From Ruegeria lacuscaerulensis (lineage in GTDB: Bacteria; Pseudomonadota; Alphaproteobacteria; Rhodobacterales; Rhodobacteraceae): a stretch of 64,000 bases of DNA. Shown here one piece after another: positions 44,502-54,206 of the stretch. The notes under the pieces are model-generated. The model was not told the origin of the DNA, searched no databases, and worked only from the letters and a program-made list of their open reading frames with translations. Positions within the stretch are counted from its first letter, which is position 1. Each line of letters opens with the position of its first letter. A program made the position numbers and the translations under genes. The stretch lies in contig NZ_WPZL01000002.1 in the NCBI RefSeq assembly GCF_013031245.1, positions 248,001 to 312,000 on the forward strand, given 5' to 3'.

Positions 44502-45212
44502 ATGATCGCGACAGGTGGCAAATCAGTATATGGTGCGTCGGTGGGTATCCTGATGCTGGATGCCCGCTTTCCGCGTATTCCCGGCGATATGGGTAACGCC
44601 CTGACATGGCCCTTTCCGGTACATTATCGCATCGTACGGAATGCCTCGCCCGATCTTGTGGTGCGCCGCAAGGCTGAAGGCATGCTGGGTGCTTTCATTG
44701 ATGCCGCGCGCGAGCTGGTTGATGACGGTGTGGATGGAATCACCACCAATTGCGGGTTCTTGTCGTTACTCCAAAAAGAGCTGACCGAGGCGGTCCCTGT
44801 TCCCGTGGTTACGTCATCGCTGATGCAGGTCGAGATGGTGAATCGGCTATTGCCAGCAGGCAGACGGGCAGGGGTGCTGACGATTTCGGCCTCGACTCTG
44901 ACCGAGGACCATTTGCGCAGTGCTCAGGTACCCGAGGGCACTCCGATTGGGTCGACCGAAGGCGGGCAGGAATTCACGCGGGTAATCCTAAACAATGAAC
45001 TGACGATGGACGTGGAAAAGGCCCGCGAGGACAATGTCGAAGCTGCGCTTGCGATGCAGAAGGAACATCCCGACCTCGGCGCGCTGGTGTTGGAGTGCAC
45101 GAACATGTGCCCCTACGCCGCCGATATCCGAGCAGCCACGGGATTGCCGGTCTATTCGGTCGTATCTCTGGTCAGTTGGTTTCAGGCCGGGCTCAGACCA
45201 CCTGTTTATTAG
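44502..45212 (+). CDS. Aspartate/glutamate-racemase-like protein
   Basis: 236 residues. The two catalytic-cysteine regions of the Asp/Glu/hydantoin racemase superfamily are present: ITTNCGFL (about residue 86) and VLECTNMCPY (about 205). Members racemise or isomerise amino acids, hydantoins or maleate. It is separated from the GntR gene by three bases and so is co-transcribed with it. With the divergent ThDP enzyme it forms a small degradative unit whose substrate I cannot name. Confidence 0.85.
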   Translation: MIATGGKSVYGASVGILMLDARFPRIPGDMGNALTWPFPVHYRIVRNASPDLVVRRKAEGMLGAFIDAARELVDDGVDGITTNCGFLSLLQKELTEAVPVPVVTSSLMQVEMVNRLLPAGRRAGVLTISASTLTEDHLRSAQVPEGTPIGSTEGGQEFTRVILNNELTMDVEKAREDNVEAALAMQKEHPDLGALVLECTNMCPYAADIRAATGLPVYSVVSLVSWFQAGLRPPVY

Positions 45213-45668
45213 GGGGGGTACGCATCGCAGTTCGATGCCCAAATAGCCTGTTCGAGTCTGAACGTTATCAGGTCGCTGCGCGTGGCATGCCGGCACGTTT
45301 CAAGAAGACGAATTCGGGCTGGCGTCAAAGACGCTATCGAAATCCCGCCTGAGTTGGCGGAACGGGACGATACCAAAGGCTGATATTTTTCAGGGATGCG
45401 CTTACTCAACTACGGTCATCTTGATCAGCATGCATGCTGCACGCTTTACAGTATCGCAGATGGATCATTGGGCTTGGAACAAGGGTTAACTGGAATGTCG
45501 CGGCGCGTCTGTGCCGGAAAATTGCCGGAATGACCTAATCCGGATTCGAAAAAGCGGTACTGATTTCGTGGGGTATTCCTGAATTTACATTATTGAGTTC
45601 ATATTGGGTTGAAACCATACCCCTTGGGGCGTCAGAATTCCTTGAATTCAATAAGTTAGCGGGTATTT
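45213..45668. other. 456-base stretch without a convincing gene
   Basis: Short open frames on the minus strand near 45209-45409 have no start signal or family character. The right-hand part (about 45540-45660) is AT-rich. It lies between the racemase-like gene and tRNA-Met, and a tRNA 3' flank is a common place for insertions and their scars, but I see no integrase or repeat. Confidence 0.4.
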
Positions 45669-45745
45669 TGGTAGGCCCGGAGGGACTCGAACCCCCAACC
45701 AAAGCGTTATGAGCGCTCTGCTCTAACCAATTGAGCTACAGGCCC
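45669..45745 (-). tRNA. tRNA with CAT anticodon (tRNA-Met; tRNA-Ile2 possible)
   Basis: 77 bases including encoded CCA. The acceptor stem GGGCCTG/CGGGCCT has a G1-U72 pair. The D-arm is TAGCTCAATTGGTTAGAGCA, the anticodon loop CTCATAA gives CAT, and the T-arm is GGGGGTTCGAGTCCCTC. CAT can be elongator Met or, after lysidine modification, Ile; it is not an initiator, since position 1-72 is not the unpaired C-A type. Which of the two needs comparison with the other CAT tRNAs of the genome. Confidence 0.93.
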
Positions 45746-45852
45746 GCCTGAGCGCTTTGCCTATCACGGTGAACGCCCGCGTCAAGCCTGACCGTTGCAA
45801 CAGGCCCAACAATCGAATAACCCGCGCGGGAACCATTCATGAGAGGTTGGCC

Positions 45853-46899
45853 ATGACGACGGGCAAGAACGGAATCACCTATGCCGATGCAGGCGTTGAC
45901 ATTGATGCGGGGAACGCTCTGGTCGACCGGATCAAGCCTGCGGCCAAGCGGACCAACCGCTCGGGCGTGATGAGTGGTCTGGGTGGCTTCGGAGCCTTGT
46001 TCGACCTGAAGGCCGCCGGATACGAAGATCCGATTCTTGTTGGCGCGACCGATGGCGTTGGCACCAAGCTGCGCATTGCCATAGATACCGGTGTGGTCGA
46101 CGGCGTTGGCATCGATCTGGTGGCTATGTGCGTCAATGACCTGATCTGTCAGGGGGCAGAGCCTCTGTTCTTCCTCGACTACTTCGCGACCGGCAAGCTG
46201 GACACGGATACTGCCGCGCGGATTATCGAAGGCATTGCCGAGGGCTGTGTTCAGTCCGGGTGCGCGCTGATCGGAGGCGAGACCGCCGAGATGCCGGGCA
46301 TGTACCCTGACGGCGATTTCGATCTGGCCGGGTTCTCGGTCGGCGCGATGGAGCGCGGGGCGCATCTGCCTGCGGGCGTGAAACAGGGTGACGTACTGTT
46401 GGGGCTGGCCTCGAACGGGGTGCATTCCAACGGCTATTCGCTGGTGCGCAAACTGGTCGAAATGTCGGGGCTGGGCTGGGATGCGGCGTCGCCCTTTGGC
46501 GACGGCTCGCTGGGCGAGGCGCTGCTGACACCGACCCGGCTATACGTGAAACCAGCGCTGCAGGCGATCCGGGCAGGGGGTGTACACGCGCTGGCCCATA
46601 TCACCGGCGGCGGCCTGACCGAAAACCTGCCGCGCGTGCTGCCTGAGGGGCTGGGGGCCGAGATTGACCTGAATGCTTGGGAGCTGGCGCCCGTGTTCCG
46701 CTGGATGGCCGAAATCGGCGGGATTGCTGAGGCCGAGATGCTGAAGACCTTCAATTGCGGCATTGGCATGATCGTCGTCTGCGACGCCGAGCGTGTCGAT
46801 GATCTGACCACTTTGCTGGTCGAAGCCGGTGAAACGGTCGCGCGGATCGGGGCTGTAACCGACGCGACGGGCGTGGCCTATTCGGGCAAACTGCTGTGA
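45853..46899 (+). CDS. purM: Phosphoribosylformylglycinamidine cyclo-ligase
   Basis: 348 residues. AIR synthetase of purine synthesis, closing the imidazole ring with ATP. Signatures: [14 protein letters not shown] at the start, [30 protein letters not shown], and [11 protein letters not shown]. The N-terminus is set by ATG 45853 with GAGAGG upstream; the open frame extends upstream into the tRNA gene, which rules that extension out. It overlaps purN by four bases. Confidence 0.97.
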   Translation: MTTGKNGITYADAGVDIDAGNALVDRIKPAAKRTNRSGVMSGLGGFGALFDLKAAGYEDPILVGATDGVGTKLRIAIDTGVVDGVGIDLVAMCVNDLICQGAEPLFFLDYFATGKLDTDTAARIIEGIAEGCVQSGCALIGGETAEMPGMYPDGDFDLAGFSVGAMERGAHLPAGVKQGDVLLGLASNGVHSNGYSLVRKLVEMSGLGWDAASPFGDGSLGEALLTPTRLYVKPALQAIRAGGVHALAHITGGGLTENLPRVLPEGLGAEIDLNAWELAPVFRWMAEIGGIAEAEMLKTFNCGIGMIVVCDAERVDDLTTLLVEAGETVARIGAVTDATGVAYSGKLL

Positions 46900-47492
46900 G
46901 CCACAAGCGCGTCGCCATCCTGATTTCAGGGGGTGGGTCCAACATGGTGTCGCTGGTCGACAGCATGACCGGCGACCACCCGGCGCGGCCCTGTCTGGTA
47001 TTGTCCAACGACCCCGAAGCGGGCGGGTTGAAAAAGGCGGCTGATCGCGGCATCCCGACCGCGGCAGTGGATCACCGGCCGTTCGGGGGGGACCGCGCAA
47101 CATTTGAGGCCGAACTGCTCAGACCGCTGGAGCAGGCACAGCCCGATATCGTATGTCTGGCCGGTTTCATGCGGGTTCTGACGGGCGAATTCGTTTCGCG
47201 CTTTCAGGGTCGGATACTGAATATCCATCCGTCTTTACTGCCGAAATACAAGGGTCTGAACACCCATGCGCGGGCAATCGAAGCGGGGGACGCCGAACAC
47301 GGGTGCTCGGTTCACGAAGTGACGGCGGCATTGGATGACGGGCCCATTTTGGGGCAGGCCAGGCTGAATATTCAGCCCGGAGAAACTCCTGAAGCGTTGG
47401 CTGCCCGCGTGCTGGTATGGGAGCACAGGCTTTACCCCGCAGTGTTGCAGCGATACGCCAATGGAGACAGAACGCCGGTGTTGCTGTCCTGA
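46896..47492 (+). CDS. purN: Phosphoribosylglycinamide formyltransferase
   Basis: 198 residues, the 10-formyl-THF-dependent GAR transformylase. Phosphate loop [11 protein letters not shown], folate-site [13 protein letters not shown], catalytic Asn-His in [13 protein letters not shown] and Asp in ALDDGPIL are present. Translation starts at GTG 46896, inside the purM stop (GTGAG), giving a coupled purM-purN operon. Confidence 0.97.
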   Translation: MSHKRVAILISGGGSNMVSLVDSMTGDHPARPCLVLSNDPEAGGLKKAADRGIPTAAVDHRPFGGDRATFEAELLRPLEQAQPDIVCLAGFMRVLTGEFVSRFQGRILNIHPSLLPKYKGLNTHARAIEAGDAEHGCSVHEVTAALDDGPILGQARLNIQPGETPEALAARVLVWEHRLYPAVLQRYANGDRTPVLLS

Positions 47493-47608
47493 GTGTCTCA
47501 GAGTGATTTACACGCGCGCATTATTCGGCCTATGGTCTGCACTACGGCTTGGTATGGCAAAGAACTGACGGGCTGACACAAAGAAAAAGAGCAAGAATAG
47601 CACCTCGT

Positions 47609-48766
47609 ATGAAGACCCTGACAACGACGCAAGAGCTGGCCGATTTCTGCAAGGCCGCTGCGGAATACGACTATGTCACCGTGGACACCGAGTTTCTGCG
47701 CGAACGGACGTATTACTCGAAACTCTGCCTATTGCAGCTTGCGGTCCCTTCGGCGGATGAGGACAGTGCGGTTCTGGTTGACCCATTGGCCGATGGGATG
47801 TCGCTGGATCCGCTGTACGAGCTGTTCGGCAACGAGAACATCGTAAAAGTATTCCATGCCGCGCGTCAGGACCTTGAGATTTTCTGGGTAGAAGCGGGCG
47901 TGTTTCCCAAGCCTCTGTTCGACACGCAGGTTGCAGCCATGGTCTGCGGATTCGGCGAGCAGGTCGGGTATGAAACGCTGGTACGAAAAATCTGTAAGCA
48001 GGGCGTCGACAAGACTTCGCGCTTTACCGACTGGTCTCGTCGGCCATTGTCCGAGGCGCAGAAAACCTATGCTTTGGCGGATGTGACCCATCTGCGGCAG
48101 ATCTACGAATATCTTGCAGCCGAGCTGAGGAAGTCTCAGCGCAGCCATTGGGTTGCGGAAGAGTTGCGTACTCTGACAGAGGCGGCGACCTATGACGTTA
48201 GGCCCGAGGATGCGTGGAAGCGTGTGAAAACGCGCACGAACTCGGCCAAGTTCCTGGCGGTTGTGCGCGAATTGGCGCAGTTCCGCGAGACCTATGCGCA
48301 AGAAAACAACGTCCCGCGCAGTCGCGTGTTCAAGGATGACGCGCTGATTGAACTCGCGTCGACAAAGCCTAAATCACCGTCTGATCTGGGTGGATCGCGC
48401 CTGCTGCTGCGCGAGGCGCGCAAGGGGGCGATTGCGGATGGAATCCTTGTAGCCGTGAAAAAAGGGGTGAACTGCCCCTCTGACCAACTGCCGCAGGTCG
48501 ACAACAGCCGGGACAAGCTAAAGGTCAACCCGGCGCTGTCTGATCTTCTTCGGGTGCTGCTGAAATCCAAGACTGAAAGCTCGGGCGTGGCCGCGAAACT
48601 GATCGCCACCAGCTCAGAACTGGACCAAATCGCAGCCGGTGAACGTGAACTGCCTGCAATGACAGGATGGCGTTTCGAAGTCTTCGGCGAGGATGCCCTG
48701 AAACTCTGTGAAGGCAAGATTGCGCTGGCCGCCAAGGGCCAGATGGTCAAGGTCGTGTCGCTATAG
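47609..48766 (+). CDS. rnd: Ribonuclease D
   Basis: 385 residues. DEDD 3'-5' exonuclease, involved in tRNA 3' maturation. Exo I VDTEFLRERTYY, Exo II HAARQDLEIF and Exo III ALADVTHLRQIY carry the metal-binding acidic residues. A HRDC domain lies after residue 200 (FLAVVRELAQFRETYAQENNVPRSRV). ATG 47609 gives the conserved start (LTTTQELADFC). It stands alone, convergent with the lipoprotein gene six bases away. Confidence 0.95.
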   Translation: MKTLTTTQELADFCKAAAEYDYVTVDTEFLRERTYYSKLCLLQLAVPSADEDSAVLVDPLADGMSLDPLYELFGNENIVKVFHAARQDLEIFWVEAGVFPKPLFDTQVAAMVCGFGEQVGYETLVRKICKQGVDKTSRFTDWSRRPLSEAQKTYALADVTHLRQIYEYLAAELRKSQRSHWVAEELRTLTEAATYDVRPEDAWKRVKTRTNSAKFLAVVRELAQFRETYAQENNVPRSRVFKDDALIELASTKPKSPSDLGGSRLLLREARKGAIADGILVAVKKGVNCPSDQLPQVDNSRDKLKVNPALSDLLRVLLKSKTESSGVAAKLIATSSELDQIAAGERELPAMTGWRFEVFGEDALKLCEGKIALAAKGQMVKVVSL

Positions 48767-48772
48767 CGATCG

Positions 48773-49297
48773 TCAGCGGCGCCGGGATTCCAAAGCGTTC
48801 TGTTGCCCTACTACCCGCACAAGGCGGATGTTCTGCAGGTCATCCTGACTGACGTTGATGGCGTCGGAAACCATGCGAGAGCGTTCAGTGCCCTGATTGG
48901 TTGCATAGGTCGGATAGTTTACCCGAAACGTGTACTCCAGAACGCCGTCCTTTTGGTTTTCTTCACTGTCTGTGGGGACAAGCTGAGCGTTGTAAGCCCC
49001 TTGCCGGAAGGCCGTCCCCGCGACATAGACAATCGCGCCTGACGGGGTTGGATTAATCCGCAGCTCATCAATTTTGGCAATTGGAACGCTGGTATCTTCG
49101 GCGTCCTGTCTGGAGAACAGGCCGCTGCCTTCTTTTTGCTCCGGTACGAGGGCGTTGGCGTCGTCTGCGGATGTCTCGACAGGTGCCGGTGTGCTGGAGC
49201 CAAACCAGTTGGACGGGTTTACGCGCGAGTCCCGCCAGCTGTTACATGCGGACAAGGTCAGGGTCGCGACCATAAGAAGAGTAAACGATTTTTGCAT
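48773..49297 (-). CDS. Putative lipoprotein
   Basis: 174 residues. A signal peptide with lipobox LSAC (Cys18) predicts attachment to a membrane. A low-complexity linker (APVETSADDANALVPEQKEG) precedes a folded C-terminal part of about 90 residues (IDELRINPTPSGAIVYVAGTA ... LEYTFRVNYP). It resembles small, widely conserved Rhodobacterales lipoproteins of unknown role. Function is not assignable. Confidence 0.82.
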   Translation of the reverse strand: MQKSFTLLMVATLTLSACNSWRDSRVNPSNWFGSSTPAPVETSADDANALVPEQKEGSGLFSRQDAEDTSVPIAKIDELRINPTPSGAIVYVAGTAFRQGAYNAQLVPTDSEENQKDGVLEYTFRVNYPTYATNQGTERSRMVSDAINVSQDDLQNIRLVRVVGQQNALESRRR

Positions 49298-49435
49298 GTC
49301 CCAACGTCCAGAGCAGTAATTTCAGCAATGGGTTATCGCAAATTCCATTGTTTGAAAAGCCGCGCAAGGGGCTGGACAGCCACAGTTCCGCGACATAGGT
49401 CACAATTGTGACCGCTACAAAAGGACCGCCGCGAA

Positions 49436-49846
49436 ATGGCAACGCCTGCCTTTGAAGAAATCGTCGAGGATTTTGAGTTTCTGGAGGACTGGGAGGACCG
49501 GTACCGCCATGTAATCGATCAGGGCAAAGCGATGGAGCCGCTGGACGACGCGTTGAAAGTACCCGCGACCAAGGTACACGGCTGCGCAAGTCAGGTCTGG
49601 CTGCATCCGGTTATCGAAGGCGGTGTGTTTCGGTTTGACGGGGACAGCGATGCGTTGATCGTGCGGGGCCTGATCGCGGTGCTGCGATCGCTGTATAACG
49701 GCCTGCCGGTAAGGGATGTTCCCAAGGTCGATGCCGGCGGTGAACTGGCCCGCCTTGGACTGAACGATCACCTTTCGGCACAGCGTTCAAACGGATTGCG
49801 TTCCATGATCGAGCGTATCCGAGAGGTTGCGCAAGAAAACGCCTGA
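49436..49846 (+). CDS. sufE: SufE-family cysteine desulfuration protein
   Basis: 136 residues, matching SufE in length. The sulfur-accepting Cys is in VHGCASQVWL (residue about 50), preceded by FEFLEDWEDRYRHVIDQGK and followed by the conserved GLIAVLRSLYNGLP helix. SufE takes persulfide sulfur from SufS for iron-sulfur cluster assembly. suf genes are not adjacent. Confidence 0.93.
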   Translation: MATPAFEEIVEDFEFLEDWEDRYRHVIDQGKAMEPLDDALKVPATKVHGCASQVWLHPVIEGGVFRFDGDSDALIVRGLIAVLRSLYNGLPVRDVPKVDAGGELARLGLNDHLSAQRSNGLRSMIERIREVAQENA

Positions 49847-49871
49847 CCGCCTGACTCTGGTTAGATCATGT

Positions 49872-50540
49872 TTAGTCACGCGTTGTGCGGTTGGCCCAAT
49901 CCGTCAGCGTGGACTCTAGATCGCCATATCCGGTAAAGCGGCGCTCGAATTCCAGACCCATCTTCTCGGCGCATGCCCGCGCGCGTTCAGTCAGTTCCGG
50001 GTCTTCGATCTGCGCCTGGTAGACCAGCTTGGTATAGTTGCCGAAATACATGTCGCGCAACTCGGGATGGCGATCCAGACCCAGCGGCTTCCAGATAAAA
50101 GCGTCGAACTGTCTGGCCAGAAAGTCCGTCAGGTAAAAGGCGGTGGTTTCGTCCTCACCATGAGCTTCAAATGCCTGGTTCCCTTCGAAGAAGGAATAGC
50201 AGTGGGGACCTTGGACCATTTCTATGCCCATTTCCTCACACGCTTTCTGAAGTAGGCCACCGGTTCCGCAATCCGCATAGACGACAAAGATCTGGTCATA
50301 ATTGTCGCGGTGCTTGTCAACTGCATCACGAACGGCCTGAGTGATCTTTTCTGGGTGGATATGAAGAATGGCGGGAAGGCAGGTCAACGCCATGTGGTCC
50401 CAGCCGTTTCGGCGTTTCAAATCCAGAATCTCACGGGCCAATGCGCCGCAAGCCAGCAACAGAATACGTCCCTGTTTATCATCCGATGTGTAGCCCCTGG
50501 TCGTTAGGCTGGCATCGTCTGGCAATTTGTCCTGCTGCAT
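49872..50540 (-). CDS. DUF1638 domain protein
   Basis: 222 residues from ATG 50540 (GAGGGG upstream). It has LLACGALAREILDL, the conserved VVYADCGTGGLL, and a cysteine/histidine-bearing VQGPHCYSFFEGN, typical of DUF1638. Genes of this family are frequently near corrinoid methyltransferase components, as here, where the corrinoid protein gene lies 115 bases upstream on the same strand. Its role is unknown; the Cys residues suggest a metal or methyl-corrinoid accessory function (inference). Confidence 0.82.
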   Translation of the reverse strand: MQQDKLPDDASLTTRGYTSDDKQGRILLLACGALAREILDLKRRNGWDHMALTCLPAILHIHPEKITQAVRDAVDKHRDNYDQIFVVYADCGTGGLLQKACEEMGIEMVQGPHCYSFFEGNQAFEAHGEDETTAFYLTDFLARQFDAFIWKPLGLDRHPELRDMYFGNYTKLVYQAQIEDPELTERARACAEKMGLEFERRFTGYGDLESTLTDWANRTTRD

Positions 50541-50607
50541 TGGGTTCCCCTCGGAGTGTGTGCGACAGAAACTGAACCGTTTACCGGACAAGTCAAAGGA
50601 TACAAAT

Positions 50608-50634
50608 AGGGCCGCCCGAACTCCGGACGGCCCT
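50608..50634 (-). terminator. Terminator after the corrinoid protein gene
   Basis: AGGGCCGCCCG (50608-50618) pairs with CGGACGGCCCT (50624-50634) with one mismatch-tolerant pair. On the minus strand it is followed by ATTTGTATCC, which is only partly T-rich. It lies between the corrinoid protein and DUF1638 genes, so read-through may be partial. Confidence 0.6.
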
Positions 50635-50655
50635 CAAACATTCCTGTGTGTCCGA

Positions 50656-51354
50656 TCAGCCGGCCAGTTGGTTGTGCTTGCGCGACACAAAATCCTTGGC
50701 GGTCTCGACCGCAACAGCCGCGTCACGGCAATACGCGTCTGCGCCAATGGCTTTGCCGAACTCTTCGTTCAAAGGTGCGCCACCGACCAGAACGATGTAT
50801 TCCTCGCGCAGGCCTTGCTCGACCAGAGTGTCGATCACGACCTTCATGTAGGGCATGGTCGTTGTCAGCAGGGCAGACATGCCCAGAATGTCGGGCTTTT
50901 CGGCCTCAAGCGTTTCCAGATAGTTTTCGACCGGGTTGTTGATGCCAATATCGACAACCTCGAAACCGGCACCTTCCATCATCATCGAAACCAAATTCTT
51001 GCCGATGTCGTGGATGTCGCCTTTCACCGTTCCGATCACCATCTTGCCAACGCGAGGTGCGCCGGTTTCGGCCAGCAGCGGTTTGAGGATCGTCATACCG
51101 CCCTTCATGGCGTTGGCGGCCAGCAGAACTTCGGGGACGAACAGGATGCCGTCGCGGAAGTCGTGGCCAACAATCGTCATGCCACCGACCAGCGCTTTGG
51201 TCAGGATGTCATAAGGCGTCCATCCACGTTCCAGCAGGATGTTCACACCTTCTTCGATTTCTTCTTTCAGGCCGTCATAAAGATCGTCGAACATCTGCTC
51301 GACGAGTTCGTCGTCGTTCAGTTCGGACAGGACGATGTCTTCTTCATCAGACAT
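50656..51354 (-). CDS. Corrinoid (B12)-binding methyltransferase component
   Basis: 232 residues. An N-terminal helical cap (residues about 15-95) is followed by a Rossmann B12 domain with the base-off cobalamin motif GDIHDIGKN (DxHxxG) and GMSALLTTTM and VLVGGAPLNEEFG downstream. It has no methyltransferase domain of its own, so it must work with separate partners. In Rhodobacteraceae such a protein can be the corrinoid part of a split methionine synthase, or serve methylamine/betaine demethylation. ATG 51354 is the natural start; the frame upstream is leader. Confidence 0.87.
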   Translation of the reverse strand: MSDEEDIVLSELNDDELVEQMFDDLYDGLKEEIEEGVNILLERGWTPYDILTKALVGGMTIVGHDFRDGILFVPEVLLAANAMKGGMTILKPLLAETGAPRVGKMVIGTVKGDIHDIGKNLVSMMMEGAGFEVVDIGINNPVENYLETLEAEKPDILGMSALLTTTMPYMKVVIDTLVEQGLREEYIVLVGGAPLNEEFGKAIGADAYCRDAAVAVETAKDFVSRKHNQLAG

Positions 51355-51375
51355 GGGGCGTTTCCCTGAGCTGTG

Positions 51376-51421
51376 CGGGCCTAAGGCCCGTGGTGGCATT
51401 TTTCCCGTTTTGGCCAAAACG
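51376..51421 (-). promoter_or_regulatory. Structured leader upstream of the corrinoid protein gene
   Basis: A 16-base perfect palindrome (CGTTTTGGCCAAAACG, 51406-51421) and a GGGCC-TTA-GGCCC hairpin (about 51376-51390) lie 22-67 bases before the start codon. They may be an operator and a translation-modulating hairpin. I could not match the region to a known cobalamin or SAM riboswitch. Confidence 0.4.
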
Positions 51422-51672
51422 TCGCAGCTTGACTGTGACGATTGCGACGTCGGTGGTTTCGGGACCGACCTATACGTCAGATTTTTGCATAGCTCGATAG
51501 AAATTTCTGCAAGATAATCCTGTATTCCGTTCAAGCTGGGACGAAAGTTCCTTTGGCTCGAATTGCTGTACAAAGCCCTGATATTACAGCGATCAGGCTG
51601 AGCCGTCATGGCGCGCTTGTACGATTGGCCAGCGACCTTTAGATATAGGATGAGAACAAACAGAGAACGCAC

Positions 51673-52737
51673 ATGATTTCGAACAGCATCAGGGGCCGGG
51701 GAGTAGCCACAAACGCATCAGGCCGGTTCGAGCAATTCGACACCGTTCCGTGCGACGATGGCTGGGATTCTGAGGACGATATCCCGCCGTTGCGGACAGA
51801 TATCAGGGACGAGGTTGCCCGCAGCCTGATCACCTATAACCGTTCACCGGATCTGCCATTTGACCGTTCAATTAACCCGTATCGTGGGTGTGAACATGGG
51901 TGCGTTTATTGTTTTGCCCGCCCCACCCATGCCTATCTTGGGTTATCGCCCGGCCTGGATTTCGAATCCCGTCTGATCGCGCGCCCGAATGCGGCGGAGA
52001 TCCTTAGAAAAGAATTGTCTTCCAAGCGATATAAAGTGGCCGCCATCGCGCTTGGGACGAATACGGATCCGTACCAGCCGATCGAGAAAACCCGTTTGGT
52101 TACAAGGTCATGCTTGTCGGTCCTGCAGGAGTTCCACCATCCTGTGGGCATCGTTACCAAAGGGGCCTTGATCGAACGAGATTTGGACATATTGGCCCCC
52201 ATGGCGCAAGAGGGGTTGGTTCGGGTCGGAGTTTCCCTGACAACACTGGACGCTGGCTTGTCCCGCCGGATGGAGCCACGCGCGCCGTCGCCCCGGCGAC
52301 GACTGACGATTATACGGCGCCTGACCGAGGCGGGCGTGCCGGTTCGGGTCATGACTTCTCCTGTGATTCCCGGGCTGACGGATCACGAACTGGAAAACCT
52401 GCTAGCGGCCGGTCGGGACGCTGGTGCCGATGCGGCCAGTTGGATCATGCTGCGTCTGCCCCGTGAAGTGTCCGAGCTGTGGCAGGGCTGGCTGAAGGAC
52501 CACGAACCCGCACGGGCCGAGAAAATCATGTCCAAGCTGCGCGAAATGCATGGAGGCAGGGATTATGACCCTCGCTGGGGCCATCGCATGAGGGGCGAGG
52601 GCGAATACGCCGGTCTTATTGCCAAACGGTTCGCCCTGGCGATCAAGCGTTTGGGGCTTGCGTCGCGAACGCCGCCCTTGCGGTGCGATCTGTTCGGGAG
52701 ACCAGCCCAAATTGGCGACCAACTAAGCTTGCTCTGA
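51673..52737 (+). CDS. PA0069-family radical SAM protein
   Basis: 354 residues. The radical SAM cluster motif is YRGCEHGCVYCFARP (CxxxCxxC, about residues 74-82), and IALGTNTDPYQPIEK follows. This form, with SLTTLDAGLSRRMEPRAPSP, belongs to the PA0069/SplB-like family, whose reaction is not established. It is divergent from the corrinoid gene and ends at the terminator before gltA. Confidence 0.87.
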   Translation: MISNSIRGRGVATNASGRFEQFDTVPCDDGWDSEDDIPPLRTDIRDEVARSLITYNRSPDLPFDRSINPYRGCEHGCVYCFARPTHAYLGLSPGLDFESRLIARPNAAEILRKELSSKRYKVAAIALGTNTDPYQPIEKTRLVTRSCLSVLQEFHHPVGIVTKGALIERDLDILAPMAQEGLVRVGVSLTTLDAGLSRRMEPRAPSPRRRLTIIRRLTEAGVPVRVMTSPVIPGLTDHELENLLAAGRDAGADAASWIMLRLPREVSELWQGWLKDHEPARAEKIMSKLREMHGGRDYDPRWGHRMRGEGEYAGLIAKRFALAIKRLGLASRTPPLRCDLFGRPAQIGDQLSLL

Positions 52738-52738
52738 C

Positions 52739-52775
52739 AAAAAAAGCCCCGGGCATCGGTCCGGGGCTTTGTCGT
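52739..52775. terminator. Bidirectional terminator between the radical SAM gene and gltA
   Basis: AAAGCCCCGG at 52743-52752 pairs perfectly with CCGGGGCTTT at 52761-52770, with an 8-base loop and a further A-run on the left. It serves both convergent genes. Confidence 0.88.
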
Positions 52776-52788
52776 TTAACTGTGACGA

Positions 52789-54084
52789 TCAGCGGTTTTC
52801 GATATCCACGTAGTCGCGCATGGTTTCGCCCAGGTACAGCTGGCGCGGGCGACCGATCTTGTTCTGAGGATCCGCAATCATTTCTTTCCATTGGCTGACC
52901 CAGCCAACGGTACGCGACAGCGCGAAGATTGGTGTGAACATCGAGGTCGGGAAGCCCATCGCCTCTAGGATGATACCCGAATAGAAGTCGACGTTCGGGA
53001 ACAGCTTCTTCTCGGCGAAGTATGGATCTTCCAGAGCTTCTTTCTCCAGCTCCTTGGCGACCTGCAGTTTCGGGTTGTCCTCGATTCCCAGCAGATCAAG
53101 TACTTCGTCTGCCGACTGCTTCATCACCTTGGCGCGCGGATCAAAGTTCTTGTAGACGCGGTGGCCAAAGCCCATCAGGCGGAACGGGTCGTTCTTGTCT
53201 TTGGCGCGGGCGATGTATTCGGGGATGCGATCAACGCTTCCGATCTCTTCCAACATTTCCAGACATGCCTGGTTGGCGCCGCCATGGGCCGGGCCCCACA
53301 GACATGCGATGCCAGCCGCAATGCAAGCGAACGGGTTCGCACCCGAGGACGACGCAAGGCGCACTGTCGAGGTCGATGCATTCTGTTCGTGATCCGCGTG
53401 CAGGGTAAAGATGCGGTCCATCGCGCGGCTGAGGATCGGGTTGACCTCATATTCTTCGGCCGGAACGCTGAAGCACATACGCAGGAAGTTCGACGCATAG
53501 TCGAGATCGTTGCGCGGATAAACGAATGGCTGACCAGTATGATATTTGTAAGCCCAGGCCGCGATTGTGGGCATCTTGGCGATCAATCGGTGAGACGCGA
53601 TTTCGCGCTGGCGCGGGTCGGAGATATCGGTCGAGTCGTGGTAGAAGGCCGACATCGCGCCGACGACGCCGACCATAATGGCCATAGGATGCGCATCGCG
53701 ACGGAATCCGCGGTAGAAATACTGCATCTGCTCGTGCAGCATGGTGTGCTGGGTGATCGTGGTTTCGAACTTTTCCAGATCTTTTGCGACCGGCAGTTCT
53801 CCGTACAGCAGCAGATAGCAAACCTCGAGGAAGTGGGACTTCTCGGCCAGTTGATCGATCGGATAGCCGCGATGCAACAGCTCGCCCTTATCGCCGTCGA
53901 TATAGGTAATCGTGCTGTCGCAGCTGGCGGTCGAGGTGAAACCGGGGTCATAGGTAAAGACACCTGCTTCACTATAAAGCTTGCGGATGTCTATGACGTC
54001 GGGTCCAGTAGTTGGCGAATAAACCGGCAACTCATAGTCTTTGCCATGAACAGTCAGAGTGGCTGATTTGTTGCTATCGGTCAT
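52789..54084 (-). CDS. gltA: Citrate synthase (type II)
   Basis: 431 residues. Condenses oxaloacetate and acetyl-CoA in the TCA cycle. Catalytic residues are in [12 protein letters not shown] (His), [13 protein letters not shown] (His) and NVDFYSG (Asp). The N-terminal beta domain ([20 protein letters not shown]) marks the NADH-responsive hexameric type II enzyme of Gram-negatives. It is transcribed alone, with gltX ending some distance upstream on the same strand. Confidence 0.97.
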   Translation of the reverse strand: MTDSNKSATLTVHGKDYELPVYSPTTGPDVIDIRKLYSEAGVFTYDPGFTSTASCDSTITYIDGDKGELLHRGYPIDQLAEKSHFLEVCYLLLYGELPVAKDLEKFETTITQHTMLHEQMQYFYRGFRRDAHPMAIMVGVVGAMSAFYHDSTDISDPRQREIASHRLIAKMPTIAAWAYKYHTGQPFVYPRNDLDYASNFLRMCFSVPAEEYEVNPILSRAMDRIFTLHADHEQNASTSTVRLASSSGANPFACIAAGIACLWGPAHGGANQACLEMLEEIGSVDRIPEYIARAKDKNDPFRLMGFGHRVYKNFDPRAKVMKQSADEVLDLLGIEDNPKLQVAKELEKEALEDPYFAEKKLFPNVDFYSGIILEAMGFPTSMFTPIFALSRTVGWVSQWKEMIADPQNKIGRPRQLYLGETMRDYVDIENR

Positions 54085-54206
54085 GGTTGTCCCTTCCTCA
54101 ATCTTGCGCGTATCGGATCGCTGTCCGACCTTGCGGGCAACGGCTGCGCGCGAGCGCGCAGTCCGGGTGTTAGCGGAGCAGCGTTACCCGAATGTGAAGA
54201 CTGGGT

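Noticed and set aside
45209..45409. Minus-strand open frame of 66 codons before tRNA-Met
   Set aside because: No start signal or family match. Composition looks non-coding.
51355..51672. 106-residue N-terminal extension of the corrinoid protein
   Set aside because: Composition is unlike protein, the region contains palindromes, and family members begin at the ATG at 51354.
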